A stretch of DNA of 64,000 bases from Streptomyces sp. V3I8. GTDB lineage: Bacteria > Actinomycetota > Actinomycetes > Streptomycetales > Streptomycetaceae. Position numbers and translations under genes: made by a program. The stretch spans positions 4,650,001 through 4,714,000 of the forward strand of contig NZ_JAUSZL010000002.1 of assembly GCF_030817535.1 (NCBI RefSeq). Reading direction: 5' to 3'. Positions 37,382-48,816 of the stretch are shown here, piece after piece (the first letter of the stretch is position 1; every line of letters begins with the position of its first letter). The notes beneath the pieces are model-generated. The model was not told the DNA's origin. It did not search any database and saw only the letters and a program-made list of their open reading frames with translations.

Positions 37382-37402
37382 CTTGAGTGGAATAGACTCA
37401 AC
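37382..37402 (+). promoter_or_regulatory. HAIR operator of clpB
   Basis: CTTGAGT (37382-37388), seven spacer bases, ACTCAAC (37396-37402) is the HspR operator with one mismatch in the last base. It lies about 108 bases before the clpB GTG and about 30 bases after the divergent PPOX start, so it sits in the shared promoter region. Confidence 0.92.
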
Positions 37403-37509
37403 TTTGTGTACGTTGGTTGGGTCAGCCAACGCCGGAGTGCGGCACGTCGCAGCACGAGCACACTCAGGAGTACGCGCACGGGTACGAGTACGAGGAGGAG
37501 AACGCGAAC

Positions 37510-40179
<2,670 letters not shown>

Positions 40180-40199
40180 GCGGAATTCCGTCACCTGCG

Positions 40200-40226
40200 G
40201 GGGCGGGGGTTGCGGGCCCCCGCCCC
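40200..40226 (+). terminator. Hairpin after clpB
   Basis: Ten-base arms (GGGGCGGGGG at 40200-40209 and its complement at 40217-40226) with a seven-base loop lie between clpB and the YbjN-like gene. Confidence 0.7.
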
Positions 40227-40269
40227 GGATGGGAGAGGATGGCGGAATCCGTACGAAGGGAAAATCACG

Positions 40270-40797
40270 GTGAGCATCGACCCGTCCTCGATTCCGAACT
40301 TCGGGGGCCAGCCAGAGCCGAACCCCGGCGGACCGGCGGGCCCCGTCGTCCCGGATCAGGACCTTGTGAAGCAGCTCCTGGAGCAGATGGAGCTGAAGTA
40401 CGTCGTCGACGACGAGGGTGACCTCGCGGCGCCGTGGGAGCAGTTCCGTACGTACTTCATGTTCCGCGGCGAGGGTGACCAGCAGGTCTTCTCGGTGCGG
40501 ACGTTCTACGACCGGCCGCACCAGATCGAGGAGAAGCAGCAGCTCCTCGAGTCGATCGACGACTGGAACCGCCGCACGCTGTGGCCCAAGGTCTACAGCC
40601 ACACGCACGACGACGGCACCGTCCGCCTGATCGGCGAGGCGCAGATGCTGATCGGCACGGGCGTCAGCCTGGAGCACTTCGTGTCGTCGACGGTCAGCTG
40701 GGTGCGGGCCGCCATCGAGTTCGACAAGTGGCTCGTCGAGCAGCTGGGCCTGGAGCAGGAGATCGACGAGGCCGAGAAGCCCGAAGAGGACGAGTAG
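40270..40797 (+). CDS. YbjN-domain protein
   Basis: The 175-residue product starts at GTG 40270 (GAAGGGA upstream). A Pro/Gly-rich N-terminus precedes a YbjN-type alpha/beta domain (LVKQLLEQMELKYVVDDEGD, FRTYFMFRGEGDQQVFSVRT, LLESIDDWNRRTLWPKVYSH). It ends in an acidic tail. Such proteins are small sensory or type III chaperone-like modules; the role in streptomycetes is unknown. It follows clpB in the same order in other streptomycetes as I recall. Confidence 0.85.
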   Translation: MSIDPSSIPNFGGQPEPNPGGPAGPVVPDQDLVKQLLEQMELKYVVDDEGDLAAPWEQFRTYFMFRGEGDQQVFSVRTFYDRPHQIEEKQQLLESIDDWNRRTLWPKVYSHTHDDGTVRLIGEAQMLIGTGVSLEHFVSSTVSWVRAAIEFDKWLVEQLGLEQEIDEAEKPEEDE

Positions 40798-40823
40798 TCC
40801 TCACCACGACGGCTCAGTAGTCC

Positions 40824-42020
40824 TCACAGCGGCTTGTGGGCGAGCACGACGAGATACGCCCCGTACGCGAACGAGAGCCCGGCCAGGGCGCCGACCACCA
40901 GGGTCGCGTGCCACGGCCGGGCTCTCGCCGTCCGTACCAGCGCGCACGCGAGCGGCAGCAGCAGCGGGAACGCCGGCAGCAGGAACCGCGGCTTGCACTC
41001 GAAGAAGCCGTCGCCGCCGGCCGCGACGGCCAGCAGCACGCCCGCGTGGACGAGCAACGGCAGGGGAGCGCGGTCCGCGACCAGGAGCCCGTACAGCAGC
41101 AGCGCCGCCGCCACGAGCACCATCGACACCGGGAAGACCAGCAGGTCGCGTTCGAGCAGCAGGTGCCGCACGAACCGCAGCGCGCCGAGGCCGAAGTCGA
41201 AGCGCGAGCCCCACAGCCGCTGCACCTCGAAGTACCCGCCGAACAGATCCCCCTGCCGCCGCCCCACCCACAGCACGTACCCCGCCCAGCCGAGCGGTGC
41301 CAGCGCCACGCCCGTCCACAGCCTGTGGGTAACCTTTCCGCGCCGCGCGCAGAGCTCGTACGCGGCCGCCGCGAGGACCGCCGCCGCCACCGCGAACCCG
41401 TTCGGCCGGGCCAGCCCCGCGCCCGTCGCGAGGACGCCCGCCCACACCCAGCGGCCGGTGAGGACGGCGTACAGCGACCAGGCCGCGAAGGCGGTCAGGA
41501 CCGGCTCCGTGTACGCCATCGACAGCACGACGGAGTGCGGCAGCAGCCCCCAGAGGAGGACGAGGGCGGTGGCGACGGCCCGGTCGTGCAGCCGGGCCCC
41601 GATCGCGTAGATCCCGCAGGCGGCGACCGCGGCGGCCGTCCAGGAGACCAGCAGCCCGGCGGCGGGGCCGCTGAGCGGGGACAGCTCGGTGACGGCCCGC
41701 AGCAGCCCCGGATAGAGCGGGAAGAACGCCAGGTCGCTGTGGACGGCATCGGGGTGGAAGCGCAGGCTGCGCCCGTAGCCGTCCCCGGCGATCCGCAGGT
41801 ACCAGACCGAGTCCCAGGACCGCCCGAGCAGCAGGACGGGGTGCCCGCCGGTCGCCCGGGCGGCCATGGCCACGGCTGCGGCACCCAGCAGCCGGGCGGC
41901 CAGGAACAGCCCCAGGGCCGTGCCCATCGTCGCGGCCGGGATCGGGCGGCGGGGACGGGCGCGGCCCTCGGCGGCGGGTGGCGCGACGGCGGGCTGCGCG
42001 CGGGTATGTGCGAGGGTCAC
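40824..42020 (-). CDS. Integral-membrane mannosyltransferase-like protein
   Basis: The GTG at 42018-42020 is preferred, giving about 398 residues; upstream in-frame starts would add a Pro/Arg tail. About nine to ten membrane helices are visible. The first lumenal loop carries SWDSVWYLRIAGDGYG, the acidic motif of GT-C glycosyltransferases of the PIG-V type, and FFPLYPGLLRAVTEL follows. It probably transfers a mannosyl residue from a lipid carrier at the membrane outer face; the acceptor is unknown. It converges with the YbjN-like gene. Confidence 0.75.
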   Translation of the reverse strand: MTLAHTRAQPAVAPPAAEGRARPRRPIPAATMGTALGLFLAARLLGAAAVAMAARATGGHPVLLLGRSWDSVWYLRIAGDGYGRSLRFHPDAVHSDLAFFPLYPGLLRAVTELSPLSGPAAGLLVSWTAAAVAACGIYAIGARLHDRAVATALVLLWGLLPHSVVLSMAYTEPVLTAFAAWSLYAVLTGRWVWAGVLATGAGLARPNGFAVAAAVLAAAAYELCARRGKVTHRLWTGVALAPLGWAGYVLWVGRRQGDLFGGYFEVQRLWGSRFDFGLGALRFVRHLLLERDLLVFPVSMVLVAAALLLYGLLVADRAPLPLLVHAGVLLAVAAGGDGFFECKPRFLLPAFPLLLPLACALVRTARARPWHATLVVGALAGLSFAYGAYLVVLAHKPL

Positions 42021-42124
42021 ATGAGCAGATTGAGGGCAATCATGCCTATTTGCCAGCAACGCGCGGCCGAGCGGGTCCGGCGAGCCCCGATTCCACCGGT
42101 TTCCCACGGCCGGGGCACGGCGCC

Positions 42125-42260
42125 GTGACGGTGAGCCGCGGTGACGGTGAGCCGCGGTGACGGGGAGCGGCAGTGACGGTGAGCGGCCGGGTCGCCGGGC
42201 CGTCGGGCTGCCGGGCCGTCGGGCCGTCGGACTGCCGGACTGCCGGGCCTGTGGGATGTG
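42125..42260. repeat. GC-rich tandem repeats between membrane protein and aminotransferase genes
   Basis: Four 16-base units (gtgacggtgagccgcg and variants) cover 42125-42188, followed by 9-base gccgtcggg/ctgccggac units to about 42250. No gene is evident here. Confidence 0.75.
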
Positions 42261-42275
42261 CCGGGCGTACCCGGC

Positions 42276-43493
42276 TCAGCCGGCGAGTGTCTTGAGGCGG
42301 CTCACCGCTTCCTCCAGCACCGACGTCCGCTTGCAGAACGCGAACCGCACGAAGGGCGCCCCGGCGTCCCGGTGGTCGTAGAAGACCGCGTTCGGGATCG
42401 CGACGACCCCGGCCCGCTCGGGGAGGGCGCGGCAGAACGCGAAGCCGTCGCGCTCGCCCAGCGGGCGGATGTCGGTGGTGACGAAGTAGGTCCCGGCCGG
42501 CCGGAACACCCCGAAGCCCGCCTCCGCGAGCCCCGCGCTCAGCAGGTCCCGCTTGGCCAGCATGTCCGCGCGGAACGCGTCGAAGTACGTGTCGGGCAGC
42601 GCCAGCGCCTCGGCGACCGCGTACTGGAAAGGCCCCGAGGCCACGTACGTGAGGTACTGCTTCGCCGAGCGCACCGCCGTGACCAGCTCGGGCGCCGCCG
42701 TCACCCAGCCGACCTTCCAGCCGGTGAACGAGAAGGTCTTGCCGGCGCTCCCGATGGTGACCGTGCGCCCGCGCATACCGGGCAGGGTGGCGAGCGGGAT
42801 GTGCTCGGCCCCGTCGAACACCAGGTGCTCGTACACCTCGTCGGTGACCACCAGCAGGTCCCGCTCCACGGCCAGCCCGGCGATCGCGGTGAGCTCCTCG
42901 CGGGTGAGGACCGTGCCGCTCGGGTTGTGCGGGGTGTTGATCAGCAGCAGCCGGGTGTTGTCCGTGACCGCGTCCCGCAGCTCGTCCAGATCCAGCCGGA
43001 AGCGCCGGTGCACGGTCCCGTCGACGCTCTCCTCGTGCGGCCGCAGGGTGACCGGCACCCGGGTGCCGCCCGCCATCGCGATGCAAGCCGCGTACGAGTC
43101 GTAGTACGGCTCCAGGGCGACCACCTCGTCGCCGGGCTCCAGCAGGGCCAGCAGGCTGGCCGCGACGGCCTCGGTCGCGCCCGCCGTGACCAGGACCTCG
43201 GTGCCGGGGTCGTACGTGAGGCCGTACCGGCGCTCCTGGTGCGCGGCGATCGCCGTACGCAGCTCGGGGACGCCCGGGCCCGGCGGGTACTGGTTGCCGC
43301 GGCCGTCGCGCAGCGCCCGCACGGCCGCCTCCCGGACCTCCTCGGGGCCGTCCGTGTCGGGGAAGCCCTGGCCGAGGTTGATCGCGCCGGTGCTCAGGGC
43401 GAGGGCGGACATCTCGGCGAAGATCGTCGTGCCGAACTCGGCAAGACGGCGGTTGAGGAGAGGACGGCGTGCACTGGAGGTCATGACGGCCAT
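42276..43493 (-). CDS. PLP-dependent class I/II aminotransferase
   Basis: The 405-residue product (start ATG 43491-43493, or the ATG nine bases further in) has the class I fold-type pattern: INLGQGFPDTDGPEEV, VTAGATEAVAASLLALLEPG, LLLINTPHNPSG and the PLP lysine in AGKTFSFTGWKVGW. A C-terminal arginine lies in APFVRFAFCK. This grouping fits kynurenine/aspartate-type or N-succinyldiaminopimelate aminotransferases; substrate cannot be fixed here. Its 5' leader contains the left copy of the 34-base repeat. Confidence 0.88.
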   Translation of the reverse strand: MAVMTSSARRPLLNRRLAEFGTTIFAEMSALALSTGAINLGQGFPDTDGPEEVREAAVRALRDGRGNQYPPGPGVPELRTAIAAHQERRYGLTYDPGTEVLVTAGATEAVAASLLALLEPGDEVVALEPYYDSYAACIAMAGGTRVPVTLRPHEESVDGTVHRRFRLDLDELRDAVTDNTRLLLINTPHNPSGTVLTREELTAIAGLAVERDLLVVTDEVYEHLVFDGAEHIPLATLPGMRGRTVTIGSAGKTFSFTGWKVGWVTAAPELVTAVRSAKQYLTYVASGPFQYAVAEALALPDTYFDAFRADMLAKRDLLSAGLAEAGFGVFRPAGTYFVTTDIRPLGERDGFAFCRALPERAGVVAIPNAVFYDHRDAGAPFVRFAFCKRTSVLEEAVSRLKTLAG

Positions 43494-43524
43494 CCTGCGC
43501 TCAACCTTCGGACTTGCTCAACTC
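43491..43524. repeat. Left copy of ~34-base flanking repeat
   Basis: The stretch catcctgcgctcaaccttcg and the following gacttgctcaactc matches 48597-48630 at about 31 of 34 positions, same orientation. It includes the start of the aminotransferase gene and its leader, with two TTGAGC-like words on the minus strand. Confidence 0.75.
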
Positions 43525-43987
43525 GCGTGTTCGGTGACGAACGCGCGCGCCGGCGTCCACGGTGCCGCCTCACGGTCTTCCGGTCGGCCGACATGTCGGT
43601 TGACGACAGTGGACCTCGCCCGGATGAAGGCACGGAGCCGGACTCCGGCGAGAACTCTGACGCGCGAACCACCGACCGCGGTGTCCTGCGGAACGTCACT
43701 CCTAGGGTTGTCGGCCTGAGCGGCTGCTTTTCGCGGGTCAGGGCCGGACGCCGGCCTCGGTCCGGTCCGGTCCGGTCCGGTCCCTCGGACACTGCCTCAC
43801 TGCCACGACGCGGCAGTCGGACCGTTCGACCATGACGAGCCGCTCCATGACGGACCGCGTTCCGGGATGATCAGTCGGCGGAATGTCAGTTCGGTCATTC
43901 GGGTAGACCTCCCATGCCCGCTCAGTGGTTCGAATCCATGTGTTCGTTTTGAGTCGTGATCGTCACACGAGTCGCTACAGTCCCTCC
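43525..43987. other. Island left boundary region
   Basis: About 460 bases without a credible gene. Composition falls from very GC-rich to moderately GC-rich near 43850. A ggtcc tandem (43757-43785) is present. A tRNA T-loop-like word ggttcgaatcc (43927-43937) is visible but has no tRNA around it. Confidence 0.6.
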
Positions 43988-44854
43988 ATGCAACTCCCCT
44001 CGTTCGTCGATCTCAGACCGATCGGAAGGTGCAATTTGAGTTGCCCTTTCTGTTTCGGTCCGAGACATGAAGTCCCTTCCATGACTCGCGAAACAGCACT
44101 GCGCATCGCATCGGTACTCCAGCAGAATTCTGTTCGAGGAGTCGTTGTTTCCGGGGGTGAGCCGACGCTTCTTCCCTACCTTGCCGAACTTTCCGCCGAA
44201 TTGAGGTCGGCTCCTCCCTCGGAAACGCCCATGAAGCTGGTCCTGAGTACGAACGGCCTGGCTCCGTTGCCGGTGATGGAGCGCGTGCTGCCGCACTTGT
44301 CCTGGGTTGCACTGCCCTTGGAGTCCGCGGACGAAACAGAACATCGACAACTTAGAACTGGAGCCGCGCCGCACCGTGACCGCGTTCTGAGACTGCTGCG
44401 GGAGATCCGGCAGCATCACCGCTATGTGCGGGTGAAGCTGGGAACCGTGGTGACACGTCGAAATACTGCCGGTGCATCCCGGGTTCTCGATCTCATCGAG
44501 GACGACAAATGGCTGCCAGATGTCTGGAAAATTTACCAGATGTCCGAGACCAGCTACGGCGCGGACAATGGGGACTGGCTTTCCGTCGAGGAAATGGAAT
44601 TCGAAGAAGTGGTGGCTCGGTGCCGACGAACGGCAGCCGATCGGGGGGTCCGCCTGGAGGTGTACCGAAATTCTACCCGCTCCGGCAGTTATTTCTTCAT
44701 CGACCCCGACTGTACAGTCGTCGTGATCGATGAAAAGGGTGAACGAAGACTCGGAGACTTTTTTTCCTTGCTCGCGGGAGAGAGCCCCGCTGCGGATGTG
44801 GTTCTTGCGGAACGGAACGTCGGAAATTTTATGAAAACGTATCCGGAACTCTAG
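43988..44854 (+). CDS. Viperin-like radical SAM protein
   Basis: The ATG at 43988 gives 288 residues. The radical SAM cluster motif CNLSCPFCF (Cys 15, 19, 22) is followed by SGGEP (55-59) and STNG. Further motifs line up by eye with viperins: a central [11 protein letters not shown] (viperin CDSFDE), [10 protein letters not shown] (KINSVINRFN), [12 protein letters not shown] (WKVFQ...GE.CG) and [15 protein letters not shown] (NQK..DSYLILDE). Viperins make ddh-type nucleotides that stop phage transcription; a twin function here is inferred, not shown. Base use is less GC-rich than the core (ATT, AAT, GAA). No strong ribosome site was found. It is coupled to the NUDIX gene, eight bases on. Confidence 0.6.
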   Translation: MQLPSFVDLRPIGRCNLSCPFCFGPRHEVPSMTRETALRIASVLQQNSVRGVVVSGGEPTLLPYLAELSAELRSAPPSETPMKLVLSTNGLAPLPVMERVLPHLSWVALPLESADETEHRQLRTGAAPHRDRVLRLLREIRQHHRYVRVKLGTVVTRRNTAGASRVLDLIEDDKWLPDVWKIYQMSETSYGADNGDWLSVEEMEFEEVVARCRRTAADRGVRLEVYRNSTRSGSYFFIDPDCTVVVIDEKGERRLGDFFSLLAGESPAADVVLAERNVGNFMKTYPEL

Positions 44855-44862
44855 GGAGTCTG

Positions 44863-45273
44863 ATGACTGCACATGTGCGGGTGGGAGTCCAGGCCATCGT
44901 CCGCTCGGGAGACCGCATCCTGCTCGGTCTGCGGGCCAATACCTTCGGAGAGGGCACCTGGGGTCTACCCGGCGGACATCTCGAACTGGGAGAAACGCTG
45001 ATGGGCGCGGCCTGCCGTGAGCTGGAGGAAGAGACCGGCATCCGTGCGCTGTGCTCCCAGGTGGTCTGTGTCACCGACCCCGATCCCGCCGCCAATCACC
45101 ACATGCAGGTGGGGGTGGAGATCCTCGATTACACCGGGGACCTCAGGGTGCGGGAGCCGGAGCGGTGCGAACGCTGGGCCTTCTGGCCCGTCGATGATCT
45201 GCCCGACGCCTTGTTCGTGGGCTCGGCCAATGTCCTGCGCAGTGTCAGGGACGGGGTCGTCCACCTTCCCTGA
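44863..45273 (+). CDS. NUDIX hydrolase
   Basis: The 136-residue product has the complete Nudix box [24 protein letters not shown] (GX5EX7REUXEEXGU; residues about 37-60) inside a MutT-type fold beginning [23 protein letters not shown] lies four to five bases before the ATG. It follows the radical SAM gene by eight bases, so the two are co-expressed; a nucleotide (tri)phosphate substrate is likely. Its 3' end overlaps the opposing gene's end by 29 bases. Confidence 0.9.
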   Translation: MTAHVRVGVQAIVRSGDRILLGLRANTFGEGTWGLPGGHLELGETLMGAACRELEEETGIRALCSQVVCVTDPDPAANHHMQVGVEILDYTGDLRVREPERCERWAFWPVDDLPDALFVGSANVLRSVRDGVVHLP

Positions 45274-47005
45274 TTCCCTGCCCGAGATGGATGTCTGCAA
45301 GGGCGTCCACGGCGGAGCGGAGGGTCGACTTGTGCCTCTCCTCGTTGTCCTTGAACTGCTGCCACGTGCTGGAGCGGTCCCACAGCCTCATGAACTCGCT
45401 AAGACTGTCCGCGTAGTACCGGCTGTTCACCCCGAAACGCACCTCGAAGACGCCGAGCCCGCGGCCGGTTCTGTCTTCGATGTTGGAAGTGATGTAGGGC
45501 TCCAGGAAACCGATGTCCGAGGTGAGCAGCGTCGAGCCGGGAATGTCCACGGTCGTCAGGCGTAGTTCCACAAGATCTGCGTATTCGTTTCGGAGGACCT
45601 GGTAGGCGTCGGTCACCCGCTGAAAGGTCTCCGCGTAATAAGTGCTCTGCTTCACCGACTCCACGATGTTCTGCGAGCTGGGCGGGTCGTCGGCCGCGTC
45701 GCGCTGTATGGAGACGGCCAGATTGTTCCACGGATTACTGATGATCGCATGGAACTGTACCCCCCGATCGAGGGATTTGACTATGTCGGAGTAGAAACTC
45801 TGGTTGTAAAGGAAATAGGACGCACCTGCGTGAGCAATGAGGCGGATCGTGTTGTTGCTCTGCTCGCGCTTTATCGCTGCCTTTTTCGCCTCGTTGCGCT
45901 CGCCGTTCTGCAAGGGCGTGTAGAGCTTCTCTATCTCGTATGGCAGATCGGCTTCCGGTTTCGCCACGGCGCGCATGCCGGCCAATGACCGGCGGAGCGC
46001 GTGTGTCTGTGCGTGTTCCCTGCCGAGCGCGGGTGCCTGCTGAGCGAGCGTCATGGCCGCTTCGGCGACGTGGAGGGCCTGGCCTCTGCGTGGGCCGTGC
46101 GTGCGGTCACCGCCGTCCTCCACCTCATGAGCCTCGCCTGCCTCGCCTGCCTCGCCCGCGGCATGGAACTCGGCTGCGGCCAGGGCGGCTTGGGTCACGA
46201 TGGTCTCGCGGTGGTTCATGCCCAGTGCCGCCGTGGCATGCAGGTGATTGAGCTCGAGAGCGGTCAGTTCGCGGTTGCGCCCCTCCGTGTCGTTCAGTGC
46301 CGCTGCGATCATGTATCTGGCATCGGCCAGCGTTGTACGTGCCGCGATGACCTGGACGTCCGTGTCGCCCACTCTTTCCACCAAAGACTTCAGCGACTCC
46401 TGGAAACCCTCGACGGCCTGCTGCAGGCCGGGGATGTCGTCGCGGGCCGCGGCGACATCGATTAGTACCGAGTGGGCCGTGAGCCGGGCCTCCAGGTTGT
46501 CCTGCCAGTCGGTCCCGATCATTCGCAGAACCTTCTTGGCCCATATCGCGGCGCTCGGGAGATCACCGGCCCGCAGGCTGACGATACTTAAATTTGAGAG
46601 AATATGAGGGGTTTCGAGCGAGCCGTAGCGATCCGCACGCCGGAGTGCGCAGGTGAGGACCGTTCGGGCGTGCGGCAGCTGATCGTGCTCGGCCAGCAGC
46701 GTGCCGAGGCGGTTCCACAGACTGGCTGACGATTCCCATTCCTTCTCCGTCTCGGACAGCTCCATGTTGCGCAGGGCCAGAACGACGACATCCAGGGACT
46801 GCTGCCTCATTCCGAGCTCGGCCAGGGCCTCGGCCAGGTGCGTCAGCCTTTGGACGGTGAAGGCGTCCACGTGACGAAGATTCGATGCTCCGTCCAGATG
46901 CGCGACATCATGGGTGAGCCACAGTGCACTGGTGGGGGACAGGCCGGCGCTTCCGCCTCGTATGCTCTCCACCGTCTTGAGTGCGTTGTCGAGGTTCTGA
47001 TTCAT
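45245..47005 (-). CDS. Helical-repeat protein with DUF5919-like C-terminal domain
   Basis: The 586-residue product has TPR-like helical pairs in residues 1-350 ([60 protein letters not shown]). A low-complexity [11 protein letters not shown] loop is near 280. The C-terminal 200 residues ([35 protein letters not shown], then [20 protein letters not shown]) resemble the DUF5919-type domains attached to regulators in streptomycetes. Such domains may sense or process nucleotides or lipids; this is by eye. It lies 23 bases from the trypsin-like gene upstream, so they form one leftward unit. GC content is lower than the core. Confidence 0.55.
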   Translation of the reverse strand: MNQNLDNALKTVESIRGGSAGLSPTSALWLTHDVAHLDGASNLRHVDAFTVQRLTHLAEALAELGMRQQSLDVVVLALRNMELSETEKEWESSASLWNRLGTLLAEHDQLPHARTVLTCALRRADRYGSLETPHILSNLSIVSLRAGDLPSAAIWAKKVLRMIGTDWQDNLEARLTAHSVLIDVAAARDDIPGLQQAVEGFQESLKSLVERVGDTDVQVIAARTTLADARYMIAAALNDTEGRNRELTALELNHLHATAALGMNHRETIVTQAALAAAEFHAAGEAGEAGEAHEVEDGGDRTHGPRRGQALHVAEAAMTLAQQAPALGREHAQTHALRRSLAGMRAVAKPEADLPYEIEKLYTPLQNGERNEAKKAAIKREQSNNTIRLIAHAGASYFLYNQSFYSDIVKSLDRGVQFHAIISNPWNNLAVSIQRDAADDPPSSQNIVESVKQSTYYAETFQRVTDAYQVLRNEYADLVELRLTTVDIPGSTLLTSDIGFLEPYITSNIEDRTGRGLGVFEVRFGVNSRYYADSLSEFMRLWDRSSTWQQFKDNEERHKSTLRSAVDALADIHLGQGIREGGRPRP

Positions 47006-47027
47006 ATGCGCTCTACTCTTCGCCTGG

Positions 47028-47747
47028 TCAGTTTTTGGGGAGCCGATTGTGCCAAACCTGCTTCACATGACTCTGCCTTTCGAATTCGACGACCCGGAAG
47101 GGATGATCGAGTGAGGGGTCCGGCCACTCTCCCTCCGGCATCACCTCGGACTCCAGCCCAAGGAATCCGAGCAGTCTGATGACCTCTCGGATCGTGATGG
47201 CGAAGAGTTTCTCCTGGTCCGCGGCGGGTAACTCGGACTGCTTGACGAGGAGACCAAGAGTGACAGGCAGGGGGTATCGGGAGGAGCGCTCGACCGGGCT
47301 GCCGGCATAGGCGGACTGGCCTGGTGGCGACACATCGCACGCGAGGCGGGCGGCCTTCACTTCCAGATTGTCCTGGGACTTGCCGTAGAGGATCGACGAA
47401 GCATCGACCGTGCCTGTCAGGGGCATGTGGGTGGCCGGATCCTCGAAGGTGGTTCGCCAGCTCTCCTCGTCCTGCGCGTCGTCGAAGCACACTCCGACCA
47501 AGGAGCCGTACTCGTCCTGCAGTTCAAGCTTCAGCAGAGCAAGATCGGACGTGAGGTGGCGTCTCGTCACCACGGCATCGATCTTCTTGCCGTCGGGGGC
47601 CAGTCGGGCCTTCACTCTGTCGCCGGCGACCGTCTTCTTGGTGAGCTGATGAGCTGCCGTCAGCGCAAATGTCCGAGTGATGCGCATTCCGGGACAGCGC
47701 CGCTGCCCGTTGGGATATATGTCGATCAGGTGCCAGGAGTCCGTCAT
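47028..47747 (-). CDS. Trypsin-like protein, catalytic serine apparently lost
   Basis: The 239-residue product has a chymotrypsin-fold pattern: TFALTAAHQL with His33, and SDLALLKL with Asp68. The active-site block reads AYAGSPV where GxSGSP is expected, so the nucleophile position is Ala148. A C-terminal domain (about 165-239, KLFAITIREVIRLLGFLG) is helical. Many defence and conflict genes encode trypsin-like modules beside repeat proteins. If Ala148 is right, this member is a non-catalytic scaffold or sensor. It is upstream of the helical-repeat gene in the same unit. Confidence 0.6.
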   Translation of the reverse strand: MTDSWHLIDIYPNGQRRCPGMRITRTFALTAAHQLTKKTVAGDRVKARLAPDGKKIDAVVTRRHLTSDLALLKLELQDEYGSLVGVCFDDAQDEESWRTTFEDPATHMPLTGTVDASSILYGKSQDNLEVKAARLACDVSPPGQSAYAGSPVERSSRYPLPVTLGLLVKQSELPAADQEKLFAITIREVIRLLGFLGLESEVMPEGEWPDPSLDHPFRVVEFERQSHVKQVWHNRLPKN

Positions 47748-47893
47748 GCGTCAGGTCAGCCCCCCTCTGAGCCCTTGGAATTCCGGGCGTCCCTCCCGGA
47801 GCGGACAATCGTAGCCTTGATCCTCATATCGGTGCGGCCTTCAACCGGCACTGGAACTCATGAGCTGAATGAGTTCGCTGTGAGAGGTGTGAC

Positions 47894-48469
47894 TCAGTGG
47901 GGATTCGGTGATGCCGTGAGATCCGGTGGTGTCACCCTGCTGTGAAGGTATTTGCGGAGCATGAGTACGACCTCGACGTCCGCCTTTCTGGACGCCGCCA
48001 CCTGTGCGGAGAATTCCTGCCACCGCGGATCGGCATCGCGTAAGCGCTCGTCCAGTGGCCGGGAGGCGTACTTCCTCCAGGCAGCCATCCAGGCCTGCCT
48101 GGTGTCGAACATCTTGGCGTGCACCTCGAGCAGTTCGTCCGTGCTGTACAGCTCGATGCGGCCGGCCAGGGCAGGAAAGGACTCGTCCGTTTCTTTGAGG
48201 TAGCGCTCGTACTCGGGAAATTCCTCGCTGTCCATGACGGTCTCCCGGACGGAGGCGAACTTGTGCACCCCCGTCATCACGTCGTCGAACACATTGGCGC
48301 GTCGCTCCCAAAGACGGTGTTCGTGTTCCCAGTAGCGCTGTTCCTGTCGCTGATCGTGCTCTCGCCGACGTGACGCGAAATGCGTGACGAGGACGGCCAG
48401 GAGCGTGAAAAAGCCGGCCACTCCGGCGCCACTGAGTACTGCCTCAGCCTGGGTGAATCGCATGTGCAC
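47894..48469 (-). CDS. Membrane-anchored coiled-coil protein
   Basis: Up to 191 residues (GTG 48467-48469; an ATG two codons later is possible). One N-terminal membrane helix (about residues 12-30, VLSGAGVAGFFTLLAVLVTH) is followed by a charged, largely helical cytoplasmic domain (RREHDQRQEQRYWEHEHRLW, then LDERLRDADPRWQEFSAQVA). I recognise no family. It lies 147 bases upstream of the trypsin-like gene on the same strand, at the right end of the island. Confidence 0.6.
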   Translation of the reverse strand: MHMRFTQAEAVLSGAGVAGFFTLLAVLVTHFASRRREHDQRQEQRYWEHEHRLWERRANVFDDVMTGVHKFASVRETVMDSEEFPEYERYLKETDESFPALAGRIELYSTDELLEVHAKMFDTRQAWMAAWRKYASRPLDERLRDADPRWQEFSAQVAASRKADVEVVLMLRKYLHSRVTPPDLTASPNPH

Positions 48470-48816
48470 ATGATGAAGCGGTGTCCGGAGGCGGGGAACA
48501 GGGTCGAACCCCGGCTCACGCGAGCGTCATGTGCTCCAGGGCTCCATGAACGGCGGACAACCCCTGCGCCGCTCTGCTGAGCGGGTCGGCGGCCGTCATC
48601 CTGCGCTCAACCTCTGGAGTTGCTCAACTCTGCTTTGGTCCGTGAGGCAGGAGGGCATCCCCCTCACACGCAAGTCGCACGGCAAGCGGCACAGCAGTGA
48701 ACAGCAGTGATCAGAGCGGAACCGAGCAGGGATCGAGCAGGGGTCACAGCAGGAGAACAGACGAGAAGCAGAGCCCACGGGGGGCCGCTTCGGGGGAACG
48801 GAAGGAGGGTGGCGCC
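48470..48816. other. Island right boundary with repeat and short frame
   Basis: About 347 bases. A 27-codon frame at 48516-48599 (minus, MTAADPLSRAAQGLSAVHGA...) starts inside the right repeat copy and may be a remnant. The rest up to 48816 is GC-rich with the leader of the next gene. Confidence 0.5.
48597..48630. repeat. Right copy of ~34-base flanking repeat
   Basis: catcctgcgctcaacctctg and the following gagttgctcaactc matches the left copy (43491-43524) with three mismatches. Both copies have the same orientation, 5.1 kb apart, with the island between. Confidence 0.75.

Noticed and set aside
43481..43792. 103-codon minus frame next to the aminotransferase
   Set aside because: Composition is Arg/Ser-rich and there is no ribosome site; no homologue pattern recognised.
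43927..43937. ggttcgaatcc, a tRNA T-loop-like word at the left island edge
   Set aside because: No acceptor, D-arm or anticodon arm can be folded around it; the stem would have two mismatches. It could be an attachment relic but is not a tRNA.
48490..48520. ggggttcgaccct on the minus strand, a T-arm-like word at the right island edge
   Set aside because: The loop is too short and no other tRNA arms are present.
48516..48599. 27-codon frame beginning MTAADPLSRAAQG
   Set aside because: Too short and of unknown family; it starts inside the repeat and may be a remnant of a gene cut by the island. Not called as a gene.
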